This document shows, piece by piece, positions 6,530 through 15,827 of a DNA stretch of 38,889 nucleotides (the stretch's first letter is position 1; the number at the start of each line of letters is the position of its first letter). The notes beneath the pieces are model-generated. The model was not told where the DNA came from. It saw nothing but the letters and a program-made list of their open reading frames with translations, and ran no database searches. Made by a program: the position numbers and the translations under genes. The stretch is taken from NCBI GenBank assembly GCA_016794615.1, contig JAEUJO010000138.1:1-38889 (forward strand), written 5' to 3'. The DNA is from Pseudonocardia sp. GTDB lineage: Bacteria; Actinomycetota; Actinomycetes; Mycobacteriales; Pseudonocardiaceae.

Positions 6530-9234
6530 GGCGCCAGCCCGGCAGGTCCGGCAGGTTCGGCAGGTCCGGCAGGTTCGGGGAGGACGACGGGTGCGGGGCT
6601 GATGGCCGCGGGCAGGCTGACCGTCGTCGTCAGGCCGCCACCGGGGGTGTCGTCCGCGGTCAGCGTGCCGCCCATGGCCTCGACGAACCCGCGGGCAACG
6701 CTCAGCCCGAGGCCGAGCCCGCGCGGCTCGCGGTCGCCGAGCCGCTGGAACGGAGCGAACAGGCGCTCGAGCCCGCCCGCGGGAACACCCGGGCCCGCGT
6801 CGACGACCCGGAGCTCGACGAGGTCGACCTCCCCTTCCTGGCCTCCGTTCCCCGGGAGGACGCTGCCGCGCAGCGTGACCTGGCTTCCCCCGCCGTGGCG
6901 CAGGGCGTTGTCGACCAGGTTGGCGACCACCCGCTCGAGCAGGCCGGGGTCGGCGCGGACCTCCGGGAGGTCGTCGGAGAGATCGAGCCGGACGCGTTCC
7001 GCGCCGTCGAGGCCGCGCAGGGCGAGGAGCGCGACCTCGACGTAGCCGACGGGCTGCAGCTCCGGGGTGACGGCGCCGGTGGCGATCCGGGACGAGTCGA
7101 GCAGGTTGTCGACCACGCCGGTGAGCCGGTCGGCCGACTCCTCGACCGTGGCCGCCAGCTCACCGCGGTCGGCCTCGGAGAGCCGCAGGTTCGGGTCCCG
7201 GAGGCTGCCCGCAGCGGCCTTGATCGAGGCGAGCGGGGTACGCAGGTCGTGGCCGACGGCCGACAGCAGCGCGCTGCGCAGCTCGGTGGCGTCGGCACGC
7301 CGCTTCGCCTCGGCCGCCTCGGCGCTGATCTGCTGGTGGCGCAGTGCCAGCAGGGCCTGCCCCGCGACGGCCTGGAGCAGCCGGCGTTCGGCGGCCGTCA
7401 GGATCCGGCGAGCGGCCGCCGCCTCGCCCGTGATCCGGCGCGGGGCGGCCGGATCGGTCACTGCGCGGCCCTCGCCGACGAGGTGGGTGTCCAGGTCGAC
7501 CGCGACGTCGACATCGGCGTCCTCCGGGCGGGTGCACCCCGCCTGCCCGGTGGATGCGGCGACCGTCCAGCGGCCCTCCTTGCGCTGCAGGATCGCCACC
7601 GACGTGAGACCGAACGCCTCCCGGATCCTCTCCAGCAGCCGGGGCAACGGATGGCTGCGGGCGAGCACGCTGCGGGAGAACGAGGCGAGCAGGCTGGCCT
7701 CGGACCGGGCCTGCGCGGCCTGCTGGGCGCGGCGTGCGGCGCGGTCGACGACGAGCGCGACGAGGACCGCCACCAGCACCATGGCCACCAGCGTGATCAC
7801 GTTCTCCCGTTCGGAGATGGCGAAGGTGTACCGGGGCGGGGTCAGGAAGAAGTTGAGCAGTACGCCGCTGGCACCGGCGGCGAGCAGCGCCGGGCCGAGC
7901 CCGCCGACGAGCGCGGTGATCACGGTGGCGAGGAAGAACAGCACGACGTCGGTGGAGAGCCCGAGGAGCCCCCTGCCGAGGATCCCGATCCCGACGGCGG
8001 TGAGCGGCAGCAGCACACTGAGCGCCCAGCCCATGGCCCGGCGTGCGGCCGGTACCGCGCTGAACCGGCGGGGCAGGTGCATCCCGCGACCCGCCTCGGG
8101 ATGGGTCACCATGTGGACGTCGATGTGGCCGGAGTCCTGGACGACCCGGGTTCCGATGCCCTCGACGAGGACCCGGGCGAGGCGGGAGCGCCGGGAGGTG
8201 CCGATGACGAGCTGGGTGGCGTCGACCCCGCGGGCGAACTCCAGCAAGGCCGAGGGGACGTGGTCGCCGACGACGGTGTGGAAGGAGGCGCCGACGTTCT
8301 CGGCAAGGCGGCGCAGCCCGGCGACCGCCACGACCGGGGCGTCGGCAAGGCCGTCGCCGCGCAGCACGTGCACGGCGAACAGCTCGGACGACTCGGTCCG
8401 TTCGGCGATGCGGGCAGCGCGGCGCAGCACCGTCTCGCTCTCCGGACCGCCGGTCAGCGCGACGACGACCCGCTCGCGGGTCTCCCAGATGTCGGTGATC
8501 TGCTGGTCCGTGCGGTACCGCTGCAGGGCGACCTCGACCTGGTCGGCCAGCCACAGCAGCGCCATCTCCCGCAGCGCGGTGAGGTTGCGCGGCTGGAAGT
8601 AGTTGGCCATCGCCGCGTCGACCCGTTCCGGGGCGTACACGTTGCCGTGGGCCATCCGTCGGCGCAGCGCCTCCGGGGTGATGTCGACCAGCTCGATCTG
8701 CTCGGCGTGGCGCACCACCTCGTCCGGGACGGTCTCCTGCTGGCGCACCCCGGTGATCCGCTCGATCACGTCGTTGAGCGACTCGAGGTGCTGGATGTTC
8801 ACCGTGGTCAGCACGGTGATCCCGGCCTCGAGCAGCTCCTCGATGTCCTGCCAGCGCTTGGCGTGCCGGGAGCCCGGGGCGTTGGTGTGGGCGAGCTCGT
8901 CGACCAACACCACCTCCGGGGCTCGGTCGAGCACCGCGTCGACGTCCAGCTCGGTCAGCTCGACGCCGCGGTAGGACACCGTGCGCCGCGCCACGACCTC
9001 CAGGCCGTCGAGCATCATCGCGGTCTTGGCCCGCCTGTGGGTCTCGACCAGTCCGACGACGACATCGGTCCCGCGCTCGGCGCGACGGTGGGCCTCACAC
9101 AGCATGGCGTAGGTCTTGCCGACCCCGGGTGCCGCGCCCAGGTGGATCCTCAGCTCGCCACGCGGGACGCTCGTCCTGTGGATCGCCGCCGCAGCCGGGC
9201 AAGGCGGAGATCCGCAGGTGGAATCGCTGCCCAT
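6526..9234 (-). CDS. kdpD: KdpD sensor histidine kinase
   Basis: A 902-aa membrane sensor kinase that measures potassium limitation and phosphorylates KdpE. Domains in order: an N-terminal KdpD domain with Walker A GAAPGVGKT (33-41) and Walker-B-like VVLVDELAHTN; a USP-like domain (ERVVVALTGG...); four closely spaced transmembrane helices (DUF4118); a GAF-like region; a HisKA domain with the phospho-His in SAVGHDLRTPLASIK; and an HATPase domain with DNALRHGGG and GLGLGLSVARG. The length matches full KdpD. The ATG start follows kdpC by 7 nt. The extreme C-terminus is an (E/G-P-A) repeat made by four 9-bp tandem units (6541-6576), a likely slippage product outside the kinase fold. Confidence 0.96.
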   Translation of the reverse strand: MGSDSTCGSPPCPAAAAIHRTSVPRGELRIHLGAAPGVGKTYAMLCEAHRRAERGTDVVVGLVETHRRAKTAMMLDGLEVVARRTVSYRGVELTELDVDAVLDRAPEVVLVDELAHTNAPGSRHAKRWQDIEELLEAGITVLTTVNIQHLESLNDVIERITGVRQQETVPDEVVRHAEQIELVDITPEALRRRMAHGNVYAPERVDAAMANYFQPRNLTALREMALLWLADQVEVALQRYRTDQQITDIWETRERVVVALTGGPESETVLRRAARIAERTESSELFAVHVLRGDGLADAPVVAVAGLRRLAENVGASFHTVVGDHVPSALLEFARGVDATQLVIGTSRRSRLARVLVEGIGTRVVQDSGHIDVHMVTHPEAGRGMHLPRRFSAVPAARRAMGWALSVLLPLTAVGIGILGRGLLGLSTDVVLFFLATVITALVGGLGPALLAAGASGVLLNFFLTPPRYTFAISERENVITLVAMVLVAVLVALVVDRAARRAQQAAQARSEASLLASFSRSVLARSHPLPRLLERIREAFGLTSVAILQRKEGRWTVAASTGQAGCTRPEDADVDVAVDLDTHLVGEGRAVTDPAAPRRITGEAAAARRILTAAERRLLQAVAGQALLALRHQQISAEAAEAKRRADATELRSALLSAVGHDLRTPLASIKAAAGSLRDPNLRLSEADRGELAATVEESADRLTGVVDNLLDSSRIATGAVTPELQPVGYVEVALLALRGLDGAERVRLDLSDDLPEVRADPGLLERVVANLVDNALRHGGGSQVTLRGSVLPGNGGQEGEVDLVELRVVDAGPGVPAGGLERLFAPFQRLGDREPRGLGLGLSVARGFVEAMGGTLTADDTPGGGLTTTVSLPAAISPAPVVLPEPAGPAEPAGPAGLAP
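6541..6576. repeat. 9-bp tandem repeat, four copies
   Basis: Four tandem copies of GGCAGGTYC lie in phase with the kdpD reading frame just before its stop. They encode alternating EPA and GPA triplets. Copy-number change would alter only the length of the disordered KdpD tail. Confidence 0.85.
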
Positions 9235-9241
9235 GGCCCCA

Positions 9242-9871
9242 TCATCCGCCCGCGGTCGCCCGCGCCCGGGCGATGGCGAGGTTCAGCCGGGTGACGTCCA
9301 CACCCGGCTCACCCAGGAAGCCCAGAACCCGCCCGTCGGTGGTCGCCGCGACGAGCTCGCGGACCTGCGCCTCCGGCAGGCCGGTGACCCGGGCGACCCG
9401 GGCGACCTGCAGGTCGGCGTATGCCGGGCTGATGTGCGGGTCGACGCCGGAGCCGGAGGCGGTGACCGCGTCGGCCGGTACGGCCCCGGGTGCGACGCCC
9501 TCCCGGGCGGCGATCGCCGCCCGGCGCTGCTCGACCTGGCCGAGCAGCGTGCCCGAGAAGCCGCCCTGGTTCGAGCCGCCGGAGGTCGACGGGTCGCCCG
9601 GGCCGAGGACGCCCTGCGCGGACGCCGAGGGACGCGTGTGGAAGTACGGGTCCGCGGCCGGGTCGGCCGGCACCGGGTCGATGCCGATCAGCGAGCTTCC
9701 GGCCGGTGTGCCGTCGGCCGCGGTGACGACCGAGCCCTCGGCCGGGCCGTGCAGGCCCGGCAGCCGGGCGACCCCCCAGACGGCGAGCGGGTAGACCAGG
9801 CCGAGGACGACGGTGGCGACGAGCAGCATGCGCAGCGCGGCGCCGCCCTGGCGGAGCAGCAGGGTCGGCAT
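9242..9871 (-). CDS. kdpC: KdpC, potassium-transporting ATPase subunit C
   Basis: A 209-aa KdpC, the single-span subunit that stabilises the KdpA-KdpB complex. It has an N-terminal membrane helix (MLLVATVVLGLVYPLAVWG, about residues 15-33). The periplasmic domain holds the family motifs GSSLIG, YFHTRPSA, SGGSNQG and, near the end, ASGSGVDPHISP and LGFLGEPGVDVTRLN. The length is normal. It starts 1 nt after the kdpB stop (TGAGATG), so coupled translation is likely. Confidence 0.96.
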   Translation of the reverse strand: MPTLLLRQGGAALRMLLVATVVLGLVYPLAVWGVARLPGLHGPAEGSVVTAADGTPAGSSLIGIDPVPADPAADPYFHTRPSASAQGVLGPGDPSTSGGSNQGGFSGTLLGQVEQRRAAIAAREGVAPGAVPADAVTASGSGVDPHISPAYADLQVARVARVTGLPEAQVRELVAATTDGRVLGFLGEPGVDVTRLNLAIARARATAGG

Positions 9872-9872
9872 C

Positions 9873-11981
9873 TCAGATTCCCGGGACGAAGCGGACGGCG
9901 AGATCGATGAGGAAGATGCCGACGAACGGGACGACGACGCCGCCGAGCCCGTAGATCAGCAGGTTGCGGCGCAGCAGGTGCACGGCGCCGGTCGGCCGGT
10001 AGCGCACGCCGCGCAGGGCGAGCGGGATCAGCGCGACGATGATCAGCGCGTTGAAGATGACCGCGGAGAGGATCGCCGACTGCGGGGTCGCCAGCCGCAT
10101 GATGTTGAGCGCGGCCAGCGACGGGTGGAGCGCGGCGAACATGGCCGGCAGGATCGCGAAGTACTTGGCCAGGTCGTTGGCGACCGAGAAGGTGGTCAGG
10201 GCGCCCCGGGTGATGAGCAGCTGCTTGCCGATCTCGACGATGTCGATGAGCTTGGTCGGGTCGGAGTCGAGGTCGACCATGTTGCCGGCCTCCTTCGCGG
10301 CGGCCGTGCCGGTGTTCATCGCGACCCCGACGTCGGCCTGCGCGAGTGCCGGCGCGTCGTTCGTGCCGTCGCCGGTCATGGCGACCAGCCGCCCGCCCTC
10401 CTGCTCCGTGCGGATCAGCGCCATCTTGTCCTCGGGCGTGGCCTCGGCGAGGACGTCGTCGACGCCGGCCTGCGCCGCGATCGCCTTCGCGGTCAGCGGG
10501 TTGTCGCCGGTGATCATCACCGTGCGGATCCCCATCGCGCGCATCTCGGCGAACCGCTCCGCCATGCCGGGCTTGACCACGTCGGACAGCTCGACGACGC
10601 CGAGCACCCGCGCGCTGCCTCGGGCCCGCTCGGCGACCACCAGCGGTGTGCCGCCCCGCGCGCCGATCCGGTCGATGGTCGCTGTGACCTCCGTGGGCAG
10701 GTTGCCCTGCCCCAGCCACGCGGCGACCGCGGAGCCGGCGCCCTTGCGCACCGCGCGCCCGTGGACGTCCAGCCCGGACATCCGGGTGTGCGCCGTGAAC
10801 GGGACGAACTCCGCGGTCGCCTCGTCGGGGGTCGCCTCCGCCGGGAGGCCGCTCGCGGCTGCGCACAGCTCGACGATGCTGCGGCCCTCCGGCGTCTGGT
10901 CGGCCAGGCTGGACAGCCGGGCGGCCGTGGCCAGCTCCGCCGCACCCACCCCGGGCGCCGGGACCAGCGCGGTGGCGCGGCGGTTGCCGAAGGTGATCGT
11001 GCCGGTCTTGTCCAGCAGCAGGGTGTCGACGTCACCGGCGGCCTCGACGGCCCGCCCGGACGTGGCGAGCACGTTTCGCTGGACGAGCCGGTCCATCCCG
11101 GCGATGCCGACGGCCGAGAGCAGCGCGCCGATCGTGGTCGGGATGAGGCAGACCAGCAGCGCGGTGAGCACCACCAGGGACTGCTGTGCCCCGGAGTACC
11201 CGGCCATCGGCTGGAGTGCGACGACGGTGAGCAGGAAGATGATCGTCAGCGCGGCGAGGAGGATCGTCAACGAGATCTCGTTGGGGGTCTTCTGCCGCTG
11301 CGCACCCTCCACCAGCGCGATCATGCGGTCCACGAAGGACTCGCCCGGAGCCACGGTGATCTTCACGACGATGCGGTCGGACAGGACCGTCGTCCCGCCG
11401 GTGACCGAGCTCCGGTCGCCGCCGGACTCGCGGATCACGGGGGCCGACTCGCCGGTGATGGCCGACTCGTCGACGGTGGCGATGCCCTCGACGATGTCGC
11501 CGTCACCGGGGATCACCTGTCCGGCCTCGACGACGACCCGGTCGCCGACCGTCAGGGTGGTGCCGGGCACCTGCTCCTCGCTGCCGTCCTGACGGAGCCG
11601 GCGGGCGACGGTGTCGGTGCGGGTCCGGCGCAGGCTCTCGGCCTGTGCCTTGCCGCGGCCCTCGGCGACAGCCTCGGCGAGGTTCGCGAACAGGACGGTG
11701 AACCACAGCCAGATCGCGACCAGCCAGGCGAACACGCTGGGGTCGACGACGGCAGAGCCGGTGACGAGGACCGAGCCGACCCAGACGACGAGCATGACCG
11801 GGTTGCGGAGCTGCGTGCGGGGGTCGAGCTTGCGCAGCGCCTCGGGGAGCGCGCTCCAGAGCTGGCGCGGGTGGAAGGCGCCTGGACCGACCGCGCGACC
11901 GGTCCGTTCGGCATGCAGGTGCTGCCGGTCGACGATCGACCGGTCGACGGTTGGCCCAGAAAGGGTGGACGGTGTGGTCAT
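9873..11981 (-). CDS. kdpB: KdpB, potassium-transporting P-type ATPase
   Basis: A 702-aa P-type ATPase catalytic subunit. It contains the TGES actuator loop (176-179), the phosphorylation motif DKTGT with Asp at about 324, the hinge [18 protein letters not shown], and the KdpB-specific [16 protein letters not shown] stretch (here [12 protein letters not shown]). The open frame extends upstream to 12776, but that part is the shadow of kdpA; the true start is the ATG at 11981, which overlaps the kdpA stop as ATGA. It energises K+ import through KdpA. Confidence 0.97.
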   Translation of the reverse strand: MTTPSTLSGPTVDRSIVDRQHLHAERTGRAVGPGAFHPRQLWSALPEALRKLDPRTQLRNPVMLVVWVGSVLVTGSAVVDPSVFAWLVAIWLWFTVLFANLAEAVAEGRGKAQAESLRRTRTDTVARRLRQDGSEEQVPGTTLTVGDRVVVEAGQVIPGDGDIVEGIATVDESAITGESAPVIRESGGDRSSVTGGTTVLSDRIVVKITVAPGESFVDRMIALVEGAQRQKTPNEISLTILLAALTIIFLLTVVALQPMAGYSGAQQSLVVLTALLVCLIPTTIGALLSAVGIAGMDRLVQRNVLATSGRAVEAAGDVDTLLLDKTGTITFGNRRATALVPAPGVGAAELATAARLSSLADQTPEGRSIVELCAAASGLPAEATPDEATAEFVPFTAHTRMSGLDVHGRAVRKGAGSAVAAWLGQGNLPTEVTATIDRIGARGGTPLVVAERARGSARVLGVVELSDVVKPGMAERFAEMRAMGIRTVMITGDNPLTAKAIAAQAGVDDVLAEATPEDKMALIRTEQEGGRLVAMTGDGTNDAPALAQADVGVAMNTGTAAAKEAGNMVDLDSDPTKLIDIVEIGKQLLITRGALTTFSVANDLAKYFAILPAMFAALHPSLAALNIMRLATPQSAILSAVIFNALIIVALIPLALRGVRYRPTGAVHLLRRNLLIYGLGGVVVPFVGIFLIDLAVRFVPGI

Positions 11982-13642
11982 GCCAGAGCCTCCGCGATCG
12001 GCCCGAGAGCCAGTGCCGGGAAGAAGGTGAGGGCGGCGACGAGGACGACGGTGCCCCAGACCAGGACGCCGAACAGCACGCCGTGGGTGGGCAGGGTGCC
12101 CGCGCCGGGTTCGGCCCGCTTCTGCGCGGCGAGCGACCCGGCGAGCGCGAGCACCGCCAGGATCGGCACGAACCGGCCGAACAGCATCGCCAGGCCGAGG
12201 CTGGTCTGGAAGAACGGGCTGGTCACGGTGAGCCCGGCGAAGGCGCTCCCGTTGTTGTTGGCCGTCGAGGCGTAGGCGTAGAGGACCTCGGACAGCCCGT
12301 GTGCACCGGTGTTCGCCAGTGCGGTGTCGAGCTCGCCGGGCTGTGCCAGCGCGGCGGCGGCGCCGAGCAGCACCAGCGTCGGCATCGCGAGGATCGAGAT
12401 CGCCGCGAAGGTCACCTCGGTGCGACCGAGCTTCTTGCCGAGGTACTCCGGCGTCCGACCGACCATCAGCCCGGCCAGGAACACCGCGATCACCGCGAGG
12501 ACGAGGATGCCGTACAGCCCGGCGCCGACGCCGCCCGGCGCGACCTCGCCGAGCAGGATGTTCAGCAGTCCCACCCCGCCGCCCAGGCCGGTGTAGGAGT
12601 CGTGCATCGAGTTCACCGCACCGGTCGAGGTGCCCGTGGTGGACACGGCGAACAGCACCGACGAGGGGATCCCGAACCGGACCTCCTTGCCCTCCAGCGC
12701 CGCGCCCGCGGCACGTGTCGCCGGGCCGTTCGGGTGCGTCTCCGCCCACCACGCGACGGCGACCAGGCTGCCCCACAGCACGCCCATCACGGCGAGCAGG
12801 ACGTGGCCCTGCCGCCGGTCGCGGACCATGACACCGAACGTCCGGGTGAGGCAGACCGGGATCACCAGAAGCAGGAAGATCTCGATGAGGTTGGTCAGCG
12901 CGGTCGGGTTCTCGAACGGGTGCGCGGAGTTGGCGTTGAAGATCCCGCCGCCGTTCGTGCCCAGCTCCTTGATCGCCTCCTGCGACGCGGCCGGCGCCAG
13001 GGCGATCGTCGACGAGTGGCCGTCCACGCCGGTGACGGCGACGCCCGCATGCAGGCTCATCGGCACGCCCAGCGCCACGAGCACGATCGCGGCGACGAAG
13101 GAGATCGGCAGCAGGACGCGGGTGGTCCCGCGGACCAGGTCGACCCAGAAGTTGCCGATCCGGTCGGTCGAGGCGCGGGCGAACCCGCGGACCAGCGCGA
13201 CCGCGACCGCCATGCCGACCGCCGCGGAGACGAAGTTCTGCACGGTCAGCCCGGCCATCTGCACGAGGTGACCCATGACGGTCTCCGGCACGTAGGACTG
13301 CCAGTCCGTGTTGGTCACGAACGAGATCGCGGTGTTGAACGCGATCCCGGCCTCGACCGGTCCCCGGTCGAGGCTCAGCGGCAACCGCCCCTGCAGGCGC
13401 TGCAGCAGGTAGAGCAGCACCACCGAGAGGAACGAGAAGGCCAGCAGTGCGGCCGCGTAGCCGGTCCAGCGCTGCTCGGAGTCCGGGTCGACCCGGACCA
13501 GACGGTAGAGCGCCCGCTCGACCCGCCAGTGCCGCCCGTCCGCGTAGACGGCGGCCAGGTAGTTGCCGAACGGTACGTACACCGCGGCGAGGAGGAGCAG
13601 GAGGACGCCGAGCTGGACGAGCCCGGCCGTCGTGGACGACAT
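11978..13642 (-). CDS. kdpA: KdpA, potassium-binding channel subunit
   Basis: A 554-aa polytopic membrane protein that binds and conducts K+. The four pore-loop regions of the family are visible: [33 protein letters not shown] and [11 protein letters not shown] set the start at ATG 13642 (MSSTTAG...), preceded by GGAGAGG; the frame is open to 13798 but upstream residues are Arg-rich and overlap kdpF. The kdpF stop and kdpA start share one base (TGATG). Confidence 0.97.
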   Translation of the reverse strand: MSSTTAGLVQLGVLLLLLAAVYVPFGNYLAAVYADGRHWRVERALYRLVRVDPDSEQRWTGYAAALLAFSFLSVVLLYLLQRLQGRLPLSLDRGPVEAGIAFNTAISFVTNTDWQSYVPETVMGHLVQMAGLTVQNFVSAAVGMAVAVALVRGFARASTDRIGNFWVDLVRGTTRVLLPISFVAAIVLVALGVPMSLHAGVAVTGVDGHSSTIALAPAASQEAIKELGTNGGGIFNANSAHPFENPTALTNLIEIFLLLVIPVCLTRTFGVMVRDRRQGHVLLAVMGVLWGSLVAVAWWAETHPNGPATRAAGAALEGKEVRFGIPSSVLFAVSTTGTSTGAVNSMHDSYTGLGGGVGLLNILLGEVAPGGVGAGLYGILVLAVIAVFLAGLMVGRTPEYLGKKLGRTEVTFAAISILAMPTLVLLGAAAALAQPGELDTALANTGAHGLSEVLYAYASTANNNGSAFAGLTVTSPFFQTSLGLAMLFGRFVPILAVLALAGSLAAQKRAEPGAGTLPTHGVLFGVLVWGTVVLVAALTFFPALALGPIAEALA

Positions 13643-13731
13643 CAGAACCTCTCCGGGCGGATGAGAGCGACGAACAGGTAGACGATCAGGCCGAGCGCAG
13701 CCACACCGCCGATCACGTTCTGCAGAATCAC
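13642..13731 (-). CDS. kdpF: KdpF, small stabilising peptide
   Basis: A 29-aa single-helix peptide read from GTG 13731. The product is one hydrophobic helix ([20 protein letters not shown]) ending in RPERF, the hallmark C-terminus of KdpF, and then a stop that overlaps the kdpA start codon. AGGAGGGG precedes the start closely. KdpF is a lipid-like stabiliser of the KdpABC complex. The gene is shorter than usual automatic ORF cut-offs and is easily missed. Confidence 0.9.
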   Translation of the reverse strand: MILQNVIGGVAALGLIVYLFVALIRPERF

Positions 13732-13804
13732 GACCCCTCCTCGCTAGCGCTCGTCGGCGCCGTGATCGGCAACGCTGTGTTGATTGGTGACCTCGCAAGC
13801 TCGG

Positions 13805-13888
13805 TCACAGCCGCTCCAACCCCCGCAGCATCAGCGCCAGCAGCGCGAAGCCGCCTGCGAACACCAGCACATAAGCCACGTCGGCCAT
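13805..13888 (-). CDS. 27-aa membrane peptide upstream of kdpF
   Basis: A short frame starting ATG 13888, with a strong GGAGGAGG site about 9 nt upstream, encodes 27 residues: MADVAY, a hydrophobic helix rich in Leu, Val, Phe and Ala, then LRGLERL. The hydrophobic core and the basic-acidic tail resemble KdpF in layout but the sequence is different. I recall similar short peptides ahead of kdpF in other actinobacteria, often unannotated. It lies 73 nt upstream of kdpF on the same strand and is probably the first gene of the kdp transcript. Function unknown; a second KdpF-like subunit or a regulatory leader are both possible. Confidence 0.72.
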   Translation of the reverse strand: MADVAYVLVFAGGFALLALMLRGLERL

Positions 13889-13976
13889 CCCGGCGACCTC
13901 CTCCGTCACGGCCGTCGCGGCCGGACGGCCATCAGGATGCGACCGCCGCGCGCCGGTGCGGGGCGATCCTCACGGC

Positions 13977-14028
13977 TTCCTAACGGCGTTGTCGCGGATC
14001 GTCGAGGCCGTTAGACCCGCGTTAGGAA
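13977..14028. promoter_or_regulatory. Candidate KdpE operator: three GTTAG-type boxes
   Basis: Three copies of one motif lie in the divergent region. CTAACGGC at 13980-13987 and GCCGTTAG at 14007-14014 are a perfect 8-bp inverted repeat 19 nt apart. A third copy, GTTAGGAA at 14021-14028, is in direct orientation with the second, with the GTTAG cores 11 nt apart. An 11-bp direct-repeat period is typical of OmpR/PhoB-family regulators such as KdpE. The site lies 90-140 nt upstream of the first kdp reading frame and 50-100 nt from the divergent DUF4118 gene. Assignment to KdpE is inferred. Confidence 0.5.
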
Positions 14029-14076
14029 CGGCCTCAGGACGTCGCCATGCCACCCGCCTGGGCAGACGATCGGAGC

Positions 14077-14807
14077 ATGACCCGCGCACGAACACTCGCC
14101 CTCACCGCCGCGGTGCTGGCCCCCGTCGTGGTGGGCGCGCTGCTGAGCCTGGCGCGGGACCTGATCGCCAACAACAATGCCGCGCTCGTGTTCGTCCTGG
14201 TGGTGGTCGCGGTCGCGGCGACCGGGTACCGGGCCGCCGGGCTCCTGGCCGCGCTGGTGAGCGCGGCGTCGTTCGACTTCTTCCTCACCCGGCCCTACCT
14301 CACCTTCACGATCAACGATCGGGACGACGTCGAGACCGCCGTGCTGCTCGCACTGATCGGCCTCGCCGTCACCGAGATCGCGCTGTGGGGCCGCCGTCAG
14401 CAGGCGCGGGCGAGCACGCGGGCTACCTGGAGGGTGTGGTCGCGGCGGCGCACCTCGCCGCGTCGGGCACCACGTCACCGGCCGACGTCGTCGAGCTGGT
14501 CGGCCGCCAGATCGGCGACATCCTCGACCTCGACGCGTGCACCTTCGACCCCGGGGCGTCCCAGCGCGACCGGCCCCGGCTGGAGGCCGGCGGGGGCATC
14601 ACCTGGCGGGGCCGGGCCGTCGATGTCGGCCGGGACGGCCTGCCGACCCTCGACGTCATCGAGCTGCCCGTGACCTCCGCGGGCGTCGACCGCGGGCGAT
14701 ACCTGCTGACGTCGACGAGCAAGGTGCGGCGTCCCGACCCGGAACGGCGGCAGGTCGCGGTCACGCTCGCCGGCCAGGCGGGCGCGGCCCTGAGCGGCGT
14801 TCCTTGA
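14077..14807 (+). pseudogene. DUF4118/GAF protein with a frameshift
   Basis: The 5' part (from ATG 14077, or possibly ATG 14047) encodes three or four membrane helices matching the KdpD membrane domain DUF4118, including FDFFLTRPYLTFTINDRDDVE, which parallels FFLTPPRYTFAISERENVI in the kdpD of this window. At about 14400-14420 the conserved reading shifts frame: the original frame becomes Arg/Ser-rich and stops at 14673, while the next frame carries AGYLEGVVAAAHLA and a GAF-like domain to the stop at 14807. A single-base loss explains this. It is either a broken gene or a sequencing error. Intact relatives are KdpD-like proteins lacking the ATPase and kinase domains, probably accessory sensors of the Kdp system. 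Confidence 0.7.
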
Positions 14808-14816
14808 CCGGGTCGG

Positions 14817-15827
14817 TCAGGTGGGAGTCACGACATCCTCGAGCGGCCGCCGAGGTGTCGGCGGCAGGCTCTCCCCCTGCGGCCAGCCCAGCCGCAGCAG
14901 CATCTGCGGGTGGGCGCCGCCGGTGACGTGGTCGCGGACGAACGTGCGGGTGCCGCCGACCTCCAGCGCCTGGGTGAGGGGGCTGCCGGCCAGGCCGATG
15001 CGGGTGGCCGTCAGCAGCACGGCGCTGGTCACCTCACCGGCGCGCAGCCACTGAAGCGGCGAGTCGGTGGCGGTGGACAGCAGCAGCAGCGCGGCGGACT
15101 CGGGCTCGCCGGTCACGGGTACCGGGGGCGCCTCGCCCGGGAAGGCCCGCATCGGCATCCGCCCCGGGATCCCACCGGGTGTCGGGGCGCGGTCGGCAGG
15201 CACGCCGTCACGCGCTCCGTGGGCACGGCCGCTCCAGGCGGCCAGTTCGGCGACGTAGGCGGGATCGGCGTCCTGGGTGCGGCCCGCCTCCTCGATCGCC
15301 CGGAACAGCTGGTGGCGGGTGCGCGGATCGGTGACCACCGCGAGTCCGACGCCGAACCTGTCGGCGATCGCAGCCAGCTCCCCGGTCGACTCGGGTGGCA
15401 CCGGCCAGGCCCGGAAGGGGCGGCGGTCGGTGCGTCGGCGGTCGATCGCGTCGACGAGCCCGGCGTCGATGTCGACGTCGACGTCCGGCGCGGGCTCGAT
15501 GGTCGCGAGGTGGAACGGCCGGTCGGGATCGGGAAGCCGCCGGACGCGGGCTCCCTGTCCGGCGTCGGCCAGGGCGACCAGCAGATGATGCAGCGCCGCG
15601 CCGCAGCTCATGACCTGATCGCGCCCCTCGGGGTCGGTGCGCGGCAGCCGCCGCGTCGCGTCGGTGTAGAGGTCGACCCCGTGCGGCCTGATGTGCCAGC
15701 GCCACGGCTGGCTGTTGTGCACCGACGGGGCGCGGACCGCGCGCCGGAGCGCGTCGTTCAGCACACTCTCGTCGAATCCCGTCGTCGTCGTCATCGCCAC
15801 GTCCGCCCGCTCCCGCTCGTCACTCAC
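14817..15827 (-). CDS. Acg-type nitroreductase family protein
   Basis: A 336-aa protein of the nitroreductase superfamily, resembling the mycobacterial Acg/Rv3131 group. Visible features: RRAVRAPSVHNSQPWRW near the N-terminus (the FMN-contacting SxxNxQPW motif), DRRRTDRRPF, and LGWPQGESLPPTPRRPLEDV at the C-terminus, typical of the group. GTG 15827 overlaps the stop of the upstream SpoIIAA-like gene (GTGAGTGA) and has GAGG 7 nt upstream; ATG 15794 is an alternative. In mycobacteria such proteins belong to the DosR dormancy regulon and may sequester flavin rather than reduce nitro compounds. The role here is inferred from family and neighbours. Confidence 0.87.
   Translation of the reverse strand: MSDERERADVAMTTTTGFDESVLNDALRRAVRAPSVHNSQPWRWHIRPHGVDLYTDATRRLPRTDPEGRDQVMSCGAALHHLLVALADAGQGARVRRLPDPDRPFHLATIEPAPDVDVDIDAGLVDAIDRRRTDRRPFRAWPVPPESTGELAAIADRFGVGLAVVTDPRTRHQLFRAIEEAGRTQDADPAYVAELAAWSGRAHGARDGVPADRAPTPGGIPGRMPMRAFPGEAPPVPVTGEPESAALLLLSTATDSPLQWLRAGEVTSAVLLTATRIGLAGSPLTQALEVGGTRTFVRDHVTGGAHPQMLLRLGWPQGESLPPTPRRPLEDVVTPT

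Noticed and set aside
11982..12776. N-terminal extension of KdpB (967-aa frame)
   Set aside because: The extension is antisense-like shadow of kdpA in another frame; the ATG at 11981 overlaps the kdpA stop and gives the normal KdpB length.
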